Counted from the first letter of the stretch, positions 25,985 to 38,584 are shown. The stretch is DNA of 64,000 nucleotides from Dastarcus helophoroides (GCA_028583605.1 CM053331.1:38814783-38878782), one strand, 5' to 3'. Notes: generated by a model from the letters alone, not told the origin. Numbers and translations: made by a program.

Positions 25985-26570
25985 AGAAGATTTACAAAAA
26001 ACAAAGTGAAATTGCAATTCGAAACATTTAGAATTTCCATTCGAAATGAGCTGAGATTTTAATCTGAAATGAGTTAAAACTGCAACTGGAAGCCAAGCAC
26101 GTTTACATTTTAACCCGAAATAGTTGAAATTTCAACTTGAAATAATTTGAAATTTCAACCTGACAAAATTAAACATTTTTACATGAAATCCTTAAAATTT
26201 TAATCCAATGAAAAAGAAAATTTGAACTCGTGAATTCTAACACAAAACGAGTAAAAATTTCAATCCCAAACACATTGAAATTTCAACTTAAAACTTGGAA
26301 AGGCTTACGGAAAACAAAGTGAAATTGCAGTTCGAAATACGCTAGAATTTCTATTCGAAAGGAGTTGAGATTTTAATCCTAAGTAAGTTAAAACTTCAAC
26401 TCGAAGCCCGTTTAAGTTTTAACCTGAAACAGTTGAAATTTCAACTTAAAATAGTTGAAATTTCAACTTGAAATAACTTGAAATTTCACCCTCACAATAT
26501 TTAAAATGTTAACATGAAATTTCAACCAAAGAAAAATGAAAATTTGAACTTGAAATAAGTTGAAAATTTC
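25985..26570 (+). repeat. Satellite A block 3, return to forward orientation
   Basis: From about 25,985 the array reads forward again (AGATTTACAAAAAACAAAGT). It decays into unique sequence near 26,560-26,600. The 2.5-kb inverted segment is therefore flanked on both sides by forward copies. Confidence 0.88.
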
Positions 26571-26819
26571 GAACGAACTGTATGCGAGGAATTCGAGTTT
26601 AACGAAATCTCGATTTTAAAGTTGGCATTTTAGGAATGAGTATTTTACTAGTTTAAACTGAGAAGTTAACAAAATTAGAAATTTAGAATTAAATTTGAGT
26701 TCAAATCTAAATGGGTTTTGAAAAAAATAACATTTTTCAGTAAAAATTGAAAAATATAAAAAATTGAATGTTTACACACGAGAATTTTTGTAATTTACGA
26801 ACCACTAACACAAGAGCTT

Positions 26820-26960
26820 ACCCTGGCGCCGAGGCATTTACCCCTTTTGATTCTGTTCACGGCGGACCTGGATCTAGTTGCGGTTTGGTCCCGAGGATGG
26901 GTCGTTTGCCTACTTTGCGCCTTTGATAGATTTATCTGAATTCTGACACGTAATTCGTTC
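26820..26960. other. GC-richer island open on both strands
   Basis: About 140 bp near 50% GC in otherwise AT-rich DNA. The minus-strand frame is open for about 50 codons and contains a dibasic RIKRGKCLG stretch, with a donor-like AGG|GTAAGC at about 26,827. A plus-strand frame is also open and ends ...GLVPRMGRLPTLRL before TGA. Neither has a good acceptor site. It could be a small exon of an unrecognised gene or a regulatory element; coding status is undecided. Confidence 0.25.
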
Positions 26961-27023
26961 AAATTCTATGTCTCGCACGCTTAGTTATAGTTTATGCCTA
27001 ATTTGTACATTTATGCGGTACGT

Positions 27024-27029
27024 TTTATT
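27024..27029 (-). terminator. Candidate polyadenylation signal AATAAA (minus strand)
   Basis: AATAAA reads on the minus strand about 320 bp beyond the stop codon of the candidate last exon at 27,350-27,433. Position and distance suit an insect 3' untranslated region. The hexamer is common in AT-rich DNA, so it is only weak support. Confidence 0.3.
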
Positions 27030-27349
27030 AAACTTCCGAGAAGAAACGAGAACGCGACGTTATTCAATTCTAGCAGTAACATAATTTTACTCTTTCTCCG
27101 TAAAATGGTATATTACCTGCTGGTAGTTTGTTCTAATTTCATTTAACTTATTGCCTAGTGATTCTCCGTCTTCATTAAGCTAGCACGAAATGTGCTGCTT
27201 TACACCGATGACAATTTTCCATCCTGACATGGAGTATACTGAGTAGTTTGTGAGTTAGATCTGGCATACTAATAGGAGAAGTGAAACAAACTTTGGTTTA
27301 CGTCAAGTGCGAGATAGAAACGATATTTACTTAGGTGCTAAACTGTAAT

Positions 27350-27433
27350 TTAATTACTTGAATCTCCTAACGCGCCATCACTGTAATACACAGCTGCGAC
27401 GCAATTGTTGTAATCTCTGCATTGCACTCGCGT
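27350..27433 (-). CDS. Candidate terminal coding exon, unidentified protein
   Basis: On the minus strand a pyrimidine-rich acceptor (TTTTATTTTTACAG) directly precedes an open segment of 27 codons starting TRVQCRDYNNC and ending GALGDSSN, then TAA. The segment is clearly richer in G and C and in non-AT codons than its flanks, and it carries two cysteines. An AATAAA lies ~320 bp further on. Alternatively this is an internal exon ending at a TCAA|GTAATT donor near 27,358. Entry phase 0 would match the exit phase of the exon at 45,256-45,441, 18 kb upstream on the same strand. Linking them would give one gene with a satellite-filled intron; this is inference. No family recognised. Confidence 0.42.
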   Translation of the reverse strand, partial: TRVQCRDYNNCVAAVYYSDGALGDSSN

Positions 27434-29390
27434 CTGTAAAAATAAAACATTGTATGGTCGATTTAGTTTTATAAAAGAAATATCGAAACCTAACGTATTT
27501 ATATTACCTAACGTTTTCCCATGCCGTATTAATGGATTTTTAATCACGATGTGTCTATGGAACGTATAATTTTCGCAAATAAAAAATATTGTCACTATTA
27601 TTTGTAGTAGCAGTTTCTTAGTCGTTACGTGTTTGAATTTGTTTTCAAATGTCCAGCTAAAAGATAGGAAAATGTGTAAAAAAGTTCAATAGACCAAGTG
27701 AAAAATCACCCACTATATAAAATGGTGAGGCGCTTACAAACTGGCCATTTTTTTTTTAAAGTAACTTTGGATTAAACCATTTGTAATTTTCGGACAATTT
27801 AATCTTAATATTTTTAGAATCCAGGGTAAAATTCTAAAGAGTTGACTTAGAACATACAAGGTATTCGTCCTCGACCACTTAAGTTATTGCCTTCAGGAAG
27901 TATCGAGATACTTTAATCCGGCGCATCCGCCAAAAATTCTTTTGAATTAATTTCCTATTGAAACGATTGTAATTTTTAAATTGATTCGATTTAAGTCATT
28001 GGTCTGAGAAATTCTAAAGTGGCGTATCGAAATCAGTTGTAGATTTTAAGAAACCCCGAGAATCGCCCCACAACAATTAAATTTACACAATAATGCTTCA
28101 CAACAAATATAATTAAAGAACTGTTTATGTGATGATCTTGGTTGGTTTTCGGGTCGCCTTCTGTTTTTATTAGATACATTCCTGCTCCTCAGTGATAAAT
28201 AAAAAAGGAGACATCCATTCGAAGATTCTTATCCGAATTGTGTACATTTCGGGACCCACTCATTACGTCCATAGCTGTCTTTCAGGTAATTTTTCTCCCA
28301 ACATGTTTATGTTCATGGTTGGCCACTTCTAATCATGTAAAACATTACAAACTCCTTATCTTCTCGTGTTTTTATTTATAACATTATACACAAACTATTA
28401 GACGCGCTGAGAGGTTTTGACCTAAATTTGTACAGACCGGGCGCTTCTTTGGTTCATTAGTCTAAGTCCAAGAACGAAGACTGGTACCATTTAATTCTAA
28501 TAAGATAGATTACGTCGGTTGTTACAACGAACTTTTTTCGATGAATCGTCATTAATTCCACGCCCAGTTAGTTAACGATACTCGACATCTGAAGCACCGA
28601 TGGGGCACTCCCCCAAAACAACGACTTTCACCCTTTTGCCCCCAAAAGAATTTCCGATCGTCGACGTAATTTCGATTAAGAAAACCACCTTGAAGATGTT
28701 TGATTTGTTCGCTGTTGCGAAATGAACCAACAGGAAGCCATGAAACTGTGACTGTGAATTTGAAATGCGCTTGAGTGCAAAATCCGCATTTTCTATTTGA
28801 ACAAGCAAGGTCTCTTTTGTTTATCTTTAAATTGCTCGCGTATGTGATCCATAAATTCAAAACACGTTTTTATAACACCACGAGGAAATGTTCCCGAGAA
28901 GGAAGTGTCATAGAACGGACAATGTCATCTAGTTTTGTAGACGGCACCTTTTCTTTCTCGACTGGCATGTCGCGTATATCATTTTCTTGAATACGTTGAT
29001 GAGTCATTACGTAAGTTTGGAATAGTTCGTTAGTCTCGTATCGTAGATAAAATCTCTTTTGGTTACCGCTGTGCCGACTGAATAAGTAATGTAATAAATA
29101 TAACCGTAAAATGTTTACTTGGGAACATTTCTAACCCAGAAAAAAACCGTCTGCTTAGAGAACACTTCTTATTTGGCAAATCTGATCTCCTATGATGCAG
29201 ACGGTATGACCGGGGTAGTTCCATCTCATTTTTTGATGAACTTTGATCCGCTACTGTTTTTTTTAGATCGACAAAACTAAACTATCCCCACAGTCTGACT
29301 TCACATGATGAATCGTTTGACTCCAAATGTGACAAATGTTTGCCTTTCTAAATCAAAACTGAGCTCAATACAAATCTTCGGGTAATCGGT
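27434..29390. other. Unique island 3, right part
   Basis: About 2 kb of non-repetitive sequence. Minus-strand frames of 102 and 78 codons overlap each other at 28.55-28.86 kb in different phases, and a plus frame overlaps them. None shows splice context or recognisable domains, so I do not call them genes. The patch 28.55-28.95 kb is less AT-rich and might be regulatory or a decayed exon. If the candidate exons belong together, this is intron. Confidence 0.5.
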
Positions 29391-29664
29391 CTTTCTAATT
29401 GAAATCTCAACTGTTTCGAGTTAAAATTTCAACTTATTTCAATTGAAATCTCAAGTTTTTAAGGATGATAATTTCAACGTGTTTCAAGTTGCAATTAATT
29501 GATTTATTTCAACATTTCTCCTTTATTTAACCTAAAATGTAACGAATTTCTATCTTTTTAAATCAAGATTGATGAATCTTCGAGTAATCAGCATGTGAAA
29601 TCTTAAATGTTTCGAGTGGAAATTTCAAATATTTCGAGTTAAAATTTCAAGTTGATTCGGATTA

Positions 29665-29828
29665 AAATCTCAACGTGTTGAAATCTCAACGTGTTGAAAT
29701 CGTAACGTGTTGAAACCTCAACGTGTTGAAACCTCAACGTGTTGAAACCTCAACGTGTTGAAACCTCAACGTGTTGAAATCTCAACGCTTTGAAATCTCA
29801 ACGTGCTGAAATTTCAACGAGCTAAAAT
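29665..29828. repeat. 16-bp minisatellite, about 10 copies
   Basis: Tandem copies of a 16-bp unit, CGTGTTGAAACCTCAA with C/T variants, lie between diverged satellite A and a short unique-looking stretch. Each unit carries an ACGTG core. The length differs from the 23-bp monomer, so this is a local derivative formed by deletion of the AAATTT centre. Confidence 0.88.
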
Positions 29829-30289
29829 TTCAAGTTGAAATTACTAACCAACTTTGTACATCGTTTGATCCAAATATGACAATTTTTTCTCTTTATAAAT
29901 CAAAATTCAGCTCAGAACAAATCTTCGTGTAATTGGCGTGTTTCTAATTAAACTTGCAAATGTTTTGAATTAAAATTTTAGCTCCAAATTACAACATGTT
30001 GAAAATTCAATCAATTTTTCAAGTTATTTGAAGTTGATATTTTCGAGTTCAAATTTTCATTTTCCTTGGGTTGATAATTTAAAGGTTTCATGTTAAAAAT
30101 TTTAATTTTGTTAGGTTGAAATTTCAAGTTATTTCAAGTTAAAATTTTCGAGTTCAAATTTTCATTTTCCTTGGGTTGATAATTTAATCTTTCCATGTTA
30201 AAATTTTCAATTTTGTCAAGTTGACATTTCAAGTTATTTCAACTTGAAATTTCAAGTTATTTCTACTTGAAATTTCAACTGTTTCGGGT

Positions 30290-32520
30290 TAAAACTTAAA
30301 GGTGCTTCGAGTGGAAATTTTAACTCGTTTGAGATTAAAATCTCAGCCCACTTCGAATGGAAATTCTAACGTATTTCAAACTGCAATTTCATCTTCTTTT
30401 TCGTAAGTCTTTTTCAAGTTTTAAGTTGAAATTTCAACGTGTTTGGGATTGAAATTTGACTAGTTGTGTGCTGAAATTTTGGAGTTCAAATTTTCACTTT
30501 GCTTGAGCTGAAATTTAAAGGATTTAATATTTAAATTTTTAATTTTGTCAAGTTAAAATTTCAAGTTATTTCAAGTTGAAATTTTCCAGTTCAAATATTA
30601 ATTTTCCTTGGGTTGAAAATTTAGCGATTTTATGTTAAAATTTTAATGTTGTCAATTTGAAATTCCAAGGTATTTTAAGTTGAAATTTTAAGTTATTTCA
30701 ATTTGAAATTTCAAGTTATTTCAACTTGAAATTTAACTGTTTCGGGTTAAAAATTAAACATGATTCGAGTTAAAGTTTCAACTCGTTTGAGATTAAAATC
30801 TCAGCTCACGTCGAATGGAAATTCTAACGTATTTCAAACTCCAATTTCATCTTCTTTTTCGTAAGTCTTTTTCAAGTTTTAAGTTGAAATTTCAACGTGT
30901 TTGGGATTGAAATTTGACTAGTTTTGTGCTGAAATTTTCGAGTTCAAATTCTCACTTTGCTTGAGCTAAAATTTAAAGAATTTAATATTAAAATTTTTAA
31001 TTTTGTCAAGTTAAAATTTCAAGTTATTTCAAGTTGAAATTTTCCAGTTCAAATATTAATTTTCCTTGGGTTGAAAATTTAGCGATTTTATGTTAAAATT
31101 TTAATGTTGTCAATTTGAAATTCCAAGGTATTTTAAGTTGAAATTTTAAGTTATTTCAATTTGAAATTTCAAGTTATTTCAACTTGAAATTTAACTGTTT
31201 CGGGTTAAAAATTAAACATGATTCGAGTTAAAGTTTTAACTCGTTTGAGATTAAAATCTCAGCTCACGTCGAATGAAAATTCTAACGTATTTCAAACTGC
31301 AATTTCATCTTCTTTTTCGTAAGTGTTTTTCAAGTTTTAAGTTGAAATTTCAACGTGTTTGGGATTGAAATTTGACTAGTTTTGTGCTGAAATTTTCTAG
31401 TTCAAATTCTCACTTTGCTTGAGCTAAAATTTAAAGGATTTAATATTTAAATTTTTAATTTTGTCAAGTTAAAATTTCAAGTTATTTCAAGTTGAAATTT
31501 TCCAGTTCAAATATTAATTTTGCTTGGGTTGAAAATTTAGCGATTTTATGTTAAAATTTTAAATGTTGTCAATTTGAAATTCCAAGGTATTTCAAGTTGA
31601 AATTTTAAGTTATTTCAATTTGAAATTTCAAGTTATTTCAACTTGAAATTTAACTGTTTTGGGTTAAAAATTAAACATGATTCGAGTTAAAGTTTCAACT
31701 CGTTTGAGATTAAAATCTCAGCTCACGTCGAATGGAAATTCTAACGTATTTCAAACTGCAATTTCATCTTCTTTTTCGTAAGTCTTTTTCAAGTTTTAAG
31801 TTGAAATTTCAACGTGTTTGGGATTGAAATTTGACTAGTTGTGTGCTGAAATTTTCGAGTTCAAATTTTCACTTTGCTTGAGCTGAAATTTAAAGGATTT
31901 AATATTTAAATTTTTAATTTTGTCAAGTTAAAATTTTAAGTTATTTTAAGTTGAAATTTTCCAGTTCAAATATTAATTTTCCTTGGGTTGAAAATTTAGC
32001 AATTTTATGTTAAAATTTTAAATGTTGTCAATTTGAAATTCCAAGGTATTTCAAGTTGAAATTTTAAGTTATTTCAATTTGAAATTTCAAGTTATTTCAA
32101 CTTGAAATTTAACTCTTTCGGGTTAAAAATTAAACATGATTCGAGTTAAAGTTTTAACTTGTTTGAGATTAAAATCTCAGTTTATTTCGAATGGATATGC
32201 TAACTATTTCGAACTACAATTTCACTTTGTTTTCCGTAATCCTTTTTCAAGTTTTGAGTTGAAATTTCAAAGTGTTTTGAATTGAAGTTTCGATTGGTTT
32301 TGTATTGAAATTTTCTAGCTAAAATTTTCATTTTCCTTGGGTTGAAATATTAACGATTTCATGCTAAAAGATTCAATTTTTTAAGTTGAAAGTTCAAGTT
32401 ATTTTAAGTTAAAATTTCAACTGTTTCGGGGTAACATTTAAACGTGCTTCGACTTGAAGTTTCACCTCGTTTGAGATAAAATCTCAGCTCATTTTGAATG
32501 CCAATTCTGACATATTACGA
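30290..32520 (-). repeat. 458-bp higher-order satellite array (5 units)
   Basis: The GTAAGTCTTTTTCAAG landmark lies at 30403, 30861, 31319, 31778 and (variant GTAATCC) 32236, giving spacings of 458, 458, 459 and 458 bp. Units are almost identical over long stretches. 458 bp is about 20 monomers of 23 bp. Confidence 0.93.
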
Positions 32521-33523
32521 ACTGCAATTTCACTTTGTTTTTCAAGTTGAAATTTCAAGATATTTCAAGTTAAAATTTCAAGTTATTTCAAGTTGAAATT
32601 CCAAGTTATTTTAAGTTGAAATCTCAAATTAAAATTTCAACTGTTTCGAGTTTAAACTTGAACTTCAAGTTAAAGTTTTAACTCGTTTGGGATTAAAATC
32701 TCAGTTCATTTCCAATAGAAATTGTAACGTGTTTCGAACTGCAATTTTACTTTGTTTTCCGTAAGTCTTTTTCAAGTTTTGAGTTGAAATTTCAACGTGT
32801 TTTGCATTGAATTTTCGACTGGTTTTGTGTTGAACTTTTTGAGTTGAAATTTTCATTTTCCTTGGATTAAAAATTTAACGATTTCATACTCAAATTTTAA
32901 ATTTTGTCAAGTTGAAATTTCAAGTTATTTAAAGTTGAAATTTAAAGCTATTTCAAGTTACAATTTCAACTGCTTCGGGTTAAAACTTAAACGTGCTTCA
33001 AGTTAAAGTTTTAATTCATTTGAGATTCAAATTTCACCTCATTTCGAGTGGATATTCTAGCGTGTTTCGAACTACAATTTCACTTTGTTTTCCGTAATCC
33101 TTTTTCAAGTTTTGAGTTGAAATTTCAAAGTGTTTTGAATTGAAGTTTCGATTGGTTTTGTATTGAAATTTTCTAGCTAAAATTTTCATTTTCCTTGGGT
33201 TGAAATATTAACGATTTCATGCTAAAAGATTCAATTTTTTAAGTTGAAAGTTCAAGTTATTTTAAGTTAAAATTTCAACTGTTTCGGGGTAACATTTAAA
33301 CGTGCTTCGACTTGAAGTTTCACCTCGTTTGAGATAAAATCTCAGCTCATTTTGAATGCCAATTCTGACATATTACGAACTGCAATTTCACTTTGTTTTT
33401 CAAGTTGAAATTTCAAGATATTTCAAGTTAAAATTTCAAGTTATTTCAAGTTGAAATTCCAAGTTATTTTAAGTTGAAATCTCAAATTAAAATTTCAACT
33501 GTTTCGATTTTAAACTTGAACTT
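32210..33523 (-). repeat. ~455-bp segment present twice, 858 bp apart
   Basis: The stretch from about 32,210 (CTATTTCGAACTACAATTTC) to 32,665 recurs at about 33,068-33,523 with no obvious mismatch by eye. The sequence between the copies is a different, more diverged unit. This indicates recent block duplication rather than simple unit-by-unit growth. Confidence 0.83.
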
Positions 33524-33529
33524 CATTTC

Positions 33530-34790
33530 GAACTGCAATTTCACCTTGTTTTTCGTAAGTCTTTTTCAAGTTTTAGATTGAAATTTCAACGTGTTTGGGA
33601 TTGAAATGTTTACTAGCTTTGTGTTGAAATTTTCGAGTTCAAATTTTTATTTTTCTTGGGTTGAACATTTAACGATTTCATGTTAAAATTTTTAATTTTG
33701 TCACGTTGAAATTTCAAGTTATTTCAACTTGATATTTCAACTGTTTCGGGTTAAAACTTAAACGTGCTTCGAGTTGAAATTTTAACTCGTTTGAGATTAA
33801 AATCTCAGCTCACTTCGAATGGAAATTCTAACGTGTTTCGAACTACAATTTCACCTTGTTTAACGTAAGTCTTTTTCAAGTTTAAAGATAAAATTTCAAC
33901 GTGTTTGGGATTAAAATTTTTACTAGTTCTGTGTTGAAATTTTTGAGTTCAAATTTTAATTTTTCTTGGGTTAACATTTAACAATTTCATGTTAAAATTT
34001 TTAATTTTGTCACGTTGAAATTTCAAGTTATTTGAACTTGATATTTCAACTGTTTCGGGTTAAAACTTGAACGTGCTTCGAGTTGAAATTTTAACTCGTT
34101 TGAGATTAAAATCTCAGCTCATTTCGTATGGAAATTCTAACGTGTTTCAAACTGCAATTTCACCTTGTTTAACGTAAGTCTTTTTCAAGTTTAAAGATAA
34201 AATTTCAACGTGTTTGGGATTAAAATTTTTACTAGTTTTGTGTTGAAATTTTCGAGTTCAAATTTTAATTTTTCTTGGGTTAACATTTAACAATTTCATG
34301 TTAAAATTTTTAATTTTGTCACGTTGAAATTTCAAGTTATTTGAACTTGATATTTCAACTGTTTCGGGTTAAAACTTGAACGTGCTTCGAGTTGAAATTT
34401 TAACTCGTTTGAGATTAAAATCTCAGCTCATTTCGTATGGAAATTCTAACGTGTTTTAAACTGCAATTTCATTTGTTTTTCGTAAGCCTTTTTTAAATTT
34501 TAAGTTGCAATTTTAACGTGTTTGGGATTGAAATTTCCACTAATTTTGTGCTGAAATTTTCGAGTTCAAATTTCCATTTTGGTTGGGCTGAACTTTGAAG
34601 GATTTCAAGTTAAAATTTTCTAACTTTGTCAAGTTAAAATTTCAAGTTATTTCAAGTCAAAATTTCAAGTTATTTCAAGTTGAAATTTTCGAGTTCTAAT
34701 TTTCATTTTCCTTGGATTGAAAATTTAACGATTTCATGTTGAAATTTTAAATTTTGCCAAGTTTAAATTGCAAGCTATTTCAACTTGAAA
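33530..34790 (-). repeat. 309-bp higher-order variant (about 3-4 units)
   Basis: The GTAAG landmark lies at 33555, 33865, 34174 and 34482 (spacings 310, 309, 308). The unit matches the 458-bp form but lacks about 150 bp (one CGAGTTCAAATTTTCATTTT-type sub-block). It is therefore a deletion derivative that was itself amplified. Confidence 0.9.
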
Positions 34791-36242
34791 TTTTAAGTAA
34801 TTTCTACTTGAAATTTTAACTGTTTCTGGTTAAAACTTAAACGTGATTCGAGTGGAAATTTTAACTCTTTTAAGATTAAAATCTCTGCTCACTTTGAATG
34901 GAAATTCTAACGTGTTTCGAACTGCAATTTCACCTTGTTTTTCGTAAGTCTTTTTACAGTTTGAAGTTGAAATTTCAACGTGTTTGGGATTAAAATTTTA
35001 ACTTACTTTTTGTGTTGAAATTTTCGAGTTCAAATTTTCATTATGCCTGAGCTGAATCTTGCAGGTTTTCATGTTAAAATTTTTAACTTTGTAAAGTTGA
35101 AATTTCAAGTTATTTCAAGTTGAAATTTTTGAGTTCAAATTTTCATTTTTCTTGGGTTGAAATTTTCAAGTTCAAATTTTAATTTTCCTTGGGCCGAAAT
35201 TTTAACGATTTCCTATTAAAATATTAAATTCTTTTAAATTGAAATTTCAAGTTATTTCAAGTTGAAATTTTCGAGTTCAAATTTTCATTTTCCTTGTGTT
35301 TAAAATTTAAGGATTTTACGTTAAAATTTAAAATTTCAAATTTTGCAAAGTTCAAATTTCAGGTTATTTCAAGTGCTTCGAATTGAAGTTTTATCTTGTT
35401 TGAGAATAAAATCTCAGCTCATTTCGAATGCGAAATTTGACAAATTTCGAGCTACAATTTCACCTTATTTTTCAAGTTAAAATTTTAAGTTATTTTAAGT
35501 TGAAAGTTTAACTGTTAATTTGTAATGTTGCCAAGTTTAAATTTCAAACTATTTCAACTTGAAATTTTAAGAAATTTCTACTTGAAATTTCAACTGTTTC
35601 GGGCTAAAACTTAAACGTACTTCGAGTTGAAGTTTTAACTCGTTTGAGATTAAAATCTCAGCTCGTTTCATATTGATATTCTAACGTGTTTTGAACTGCA
35701 ATTTCACTTTGTTTTCAGTAACTCTCTTTCAACGTGTTTTGGATTGAATTTTTGACTGGTTTTGAATTGAAATTTTCGAGTTCAAATTTTCATTTTCCTT
35801 GGGTTGAAATGCTAAGGATTTCATGTTGAAATTGTAAATTATGTTAAGTTGAAATTTTAGGTTAATTTCAGCTGAAATTTCTACTGTTTCGGGTTAGAAT
35901 TTAAACGTGTTTCGAATTAAAGTTTTAACTTGTTTAAAATTTAATTCTCAGCTGATTTTAAATGCAAATTCCGACATATTTCGAGTTGCAATTTTACTTT
36001 ATTTTTCAAGTTGAAATTTCAAGTTATTTGAAGTTGAAATTTCATTTGTTTTGGGTTCAAACTTAAACGTGCTTCGAGTGGAAGTTTTAACTCGTTCGAG
36101 ATGAAAATCTCAGCTTATGTCGAATGCCAATTCTGACATATTGCGAGCTGCAATTTTACTTCCTTTTTTAAGTTGAAATTTCCAGATATTTCTAGTTGAA
36201 ATTTCAAGTTATTTCAAGTTGAAATTCCAAGTTATTTCGAGC

Positions 36243-36415
36243 TGAAATTTCAAGTTATTTCAAGTTGAAATTTCAAGTTATTTCAAGTTGAAATTTCAAG
36301 TTATTTCAAGTTGAAATTTCAAGTTATTTCAAGTTGAAATTTCAAGTTATTTCAAGTTGAAATTTCAAGTTATTTCAAGTTGAAATTTCAAGTTATTTCA
36401 AGTTGAAATTTCAAC
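36243..36415. repeat. Perfect 23-bp monomer run (7-8 copies)
   Basis: Identical copies of the monomer, read as CAAGTTATTTC followed by AAGTTGAAATTT, start at 36251, 36274, 36297, 36320, 36343, 36366 and 36389: exactly 23 bp each, without visible mismatches. This is the cleanest representation of the satellite A monomer and must be young compared with its surroundings. Confidence 0.95.
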
Positions 36416-38584
36416 TGCTTCGAGTTTAAATTTAAACGTGCTTTGCGTTGAAGTTTTAACTCGTTTGAGATTAAAATCTCAGCTCATTGCCAATGGAAAT
36501 TCTAGCGTGATTCGAACTGCAATTTCACTTTGTTTTCCGTAATTATTTTTGAAATTTTGAATTGAAATTTCAACGTGTTTTAGATTGAATTTTCGACTGG
36601 TTTTGTATTGAAATTTTCGAGTTCAAATTTTCATTTTCCTTAAGCTGAAAAATTTAAACAATTTCAAGTTAAAATCTTAAATTCTTTCAAGTTATTTCAA
36701 GTTGAAATTTTGGGGTTCAAATTTTCATTTTCCTTGGGTTTAAAATTTAACGACTTCATGTCAAAATTGTAAATTTCGTCAAGTTAAACTTTCAAGTTAA
36801 AATTTCAAGCTATTTCAAGTTGAAATTTCAAGCTATTTCAAGTTGAAATTTTAAGCTATTTCAAGTTGAAATTTCAATTGCTGCGGGTTAAAACTTAAAC
36901 GTGCTTTGAGTTGAAGTTTTAACTCATTTTAGATTAAAATCTCACCTCATTTCGAATGGAAATTCTAGCGCGTTTCGAGCTGCAATTTTGCTGTATTTTT
37001 CAAGTTGAAATTTCAAGTTATTTTAAGTTGAAATTTCAAGTTATTTCAAGTTAAAATTTCAACCGTTTTGGGTTTTAACTTAAACGTGCTTCGGGTTGAA
37101 GTTTTAACTCATTTGAGATTAAAATCTCACCTTATTTCGAATGGAAATTCTAGCGTGTTTCGAACTGCAATTTGACTTGGTTTTCCGTCACTTTTCCAAG
37201 TTTTGAATTGAAATTTCAATGTGTTTTGCATTGAAATATTGACTGGTGACGTGTTTTGGATTGAATTTTCGACTGGTTTTGAATTGAAATTTTTGAGTTC
37301 AAATTTTCATTTTCCTTGGTTTAAAAATTTAACGATTTCATGTTAAAATTCTAAATCTCTTCAAGTTGTTCAAGTTGAAATTTTCGAGTTCAAATTTTTA
37401 TTTTCCTTCAGTTAAAATTTTAAGGATTTTATTTTAAAATTGTAAGTTTTGTTAGGTTAAGATTTCTGGTTAATTCCAGCTGAAATTTCAACTGTTTCAA
37501 GTTAAAATTTAAACGTTTTTCAAATTAAAGTTTTAACTTGTTTAAGATTAAAATCTCAGCTGGTTTTGAATGCAAATGCTGACATATTTCGAGTTGCAAT
37601 TTCACTTTATTTTTTAAGTTGAAATTTCAATTTATTTCAAGTTGAAATTTCAACTGTTTTGGGTTTAAACTTAAACGTGCTTCGAGTTGAAGTTTTAACT
37701 CGTTTGAGATTAAAATCTCAGCTCATTTCAAATGGATATTCTAACATGTTTTGAACTGCAATTTCACTTTGTTTTCAGTAACTCTTTTTCAAGTTTTGAG
37801 TTGAAATTTCAACGTGTTTTCGGTTGAATTTTCGACTGGTTTTGTGTTGAAATTTTGAGTTCAAATTTTCATTTTCCTTGGGTTGAAATTTAACGATATC
37901 ATGTTAAAATATTAAATTTTTGTAAGTTGAAATCTCAAGTTATTTCAAGTTGAAATTTTCGAGTTCAAATTTACATTTTTCTTGGATTGAAAATTTAAGA
38001 ATTTCATGTTAAAATTGTAAATTTTGTTAAGTTAAAATTTCGTGTTAATTCAAGCTGAAATTTCAACTGTATCGGGTTAAAATTTAAATGTGCTTCGAAT
38101 TGAAGTTTTAACTTGTTTTAGATTAAAATCTCAGCTGATTTCAAATACAAATTCTGACATATTTCGAGCTGCAATTTTACTTTATTTTTCGAGTTGAAAT
38201 TTCAAGTTATTTCAAGTTGAAATTTCAACCGTTTCGGGTTTAAACTTAAACGTGCTTTGAGTTGAAGTTTTAACTCGTTTGAGATCAAAATCTCAGCTTA
38301 TGTCGATAGCCAATTCTGACATATTTCGAACCGCAATTTCACATTGTTTTTAAGTTGAAATTTCAACACATTTCAAGTTATTTAAAGTTGAAATTCCAAG
38401 TTATTTCAATCTAAAATTCCAAGTTATTTCAAGCTGAAATTTCAAGTTATTTCAAGATAAAATTTGAAGTTATTTTAAGATGAAATTTCAACTGTTTTGG
38501 GTTTAAACTTAAACGTGCTTCGAGTTGAAGTTTTAACTCGTTTAAGATTAAAATCTCAGCTCATTTCTTATTTCAAGTTTGAAA

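Larger units (their letters stand above)
26571..27349. other. Unique island 3, left part (possible 3' flank of a minus-strand gene)
   Basis: Non-repetitive DNA. It contains a GC-richer patch (26,820-26,960, described separately) and, if the last exon at 27,350-27,433 is real, its 3' untranslated region on the minus strand. Nothing else supported. Confidence 0.45.
29391..38580 (-). repeat. Satellite A block 4
   Basis: About 9.2 kb of the same 23-bp-based satellite in the orientation of the inverted part of block 3. The shared landmarks are CGAGTTCAAATTTTCATTTT, GAGATTAAAATCTCAGCTC and TTTTTCGTAAGTCTTTTTCA. Several higher-order forms follow one another (458 bp, then 309 bp, then mixed). Sharing of whole landmark sets with block 3, across 3 kb of unique DNA, shows the two blocks derive from one ancestral array. 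Confidence 0.92.

Noticed and set aside
28552..28860. 102-codon minus-strand frame as a gene
   Set aside because: A second frame on the same strand and one on the plus strand are also open, there is no splice or start context, and no domain is recognised.
36243..36415. CRISPR-like regular repeats
   Set aside because: Direct tandem repeats without spacers, in eukaryotic DNA; no cas genes.
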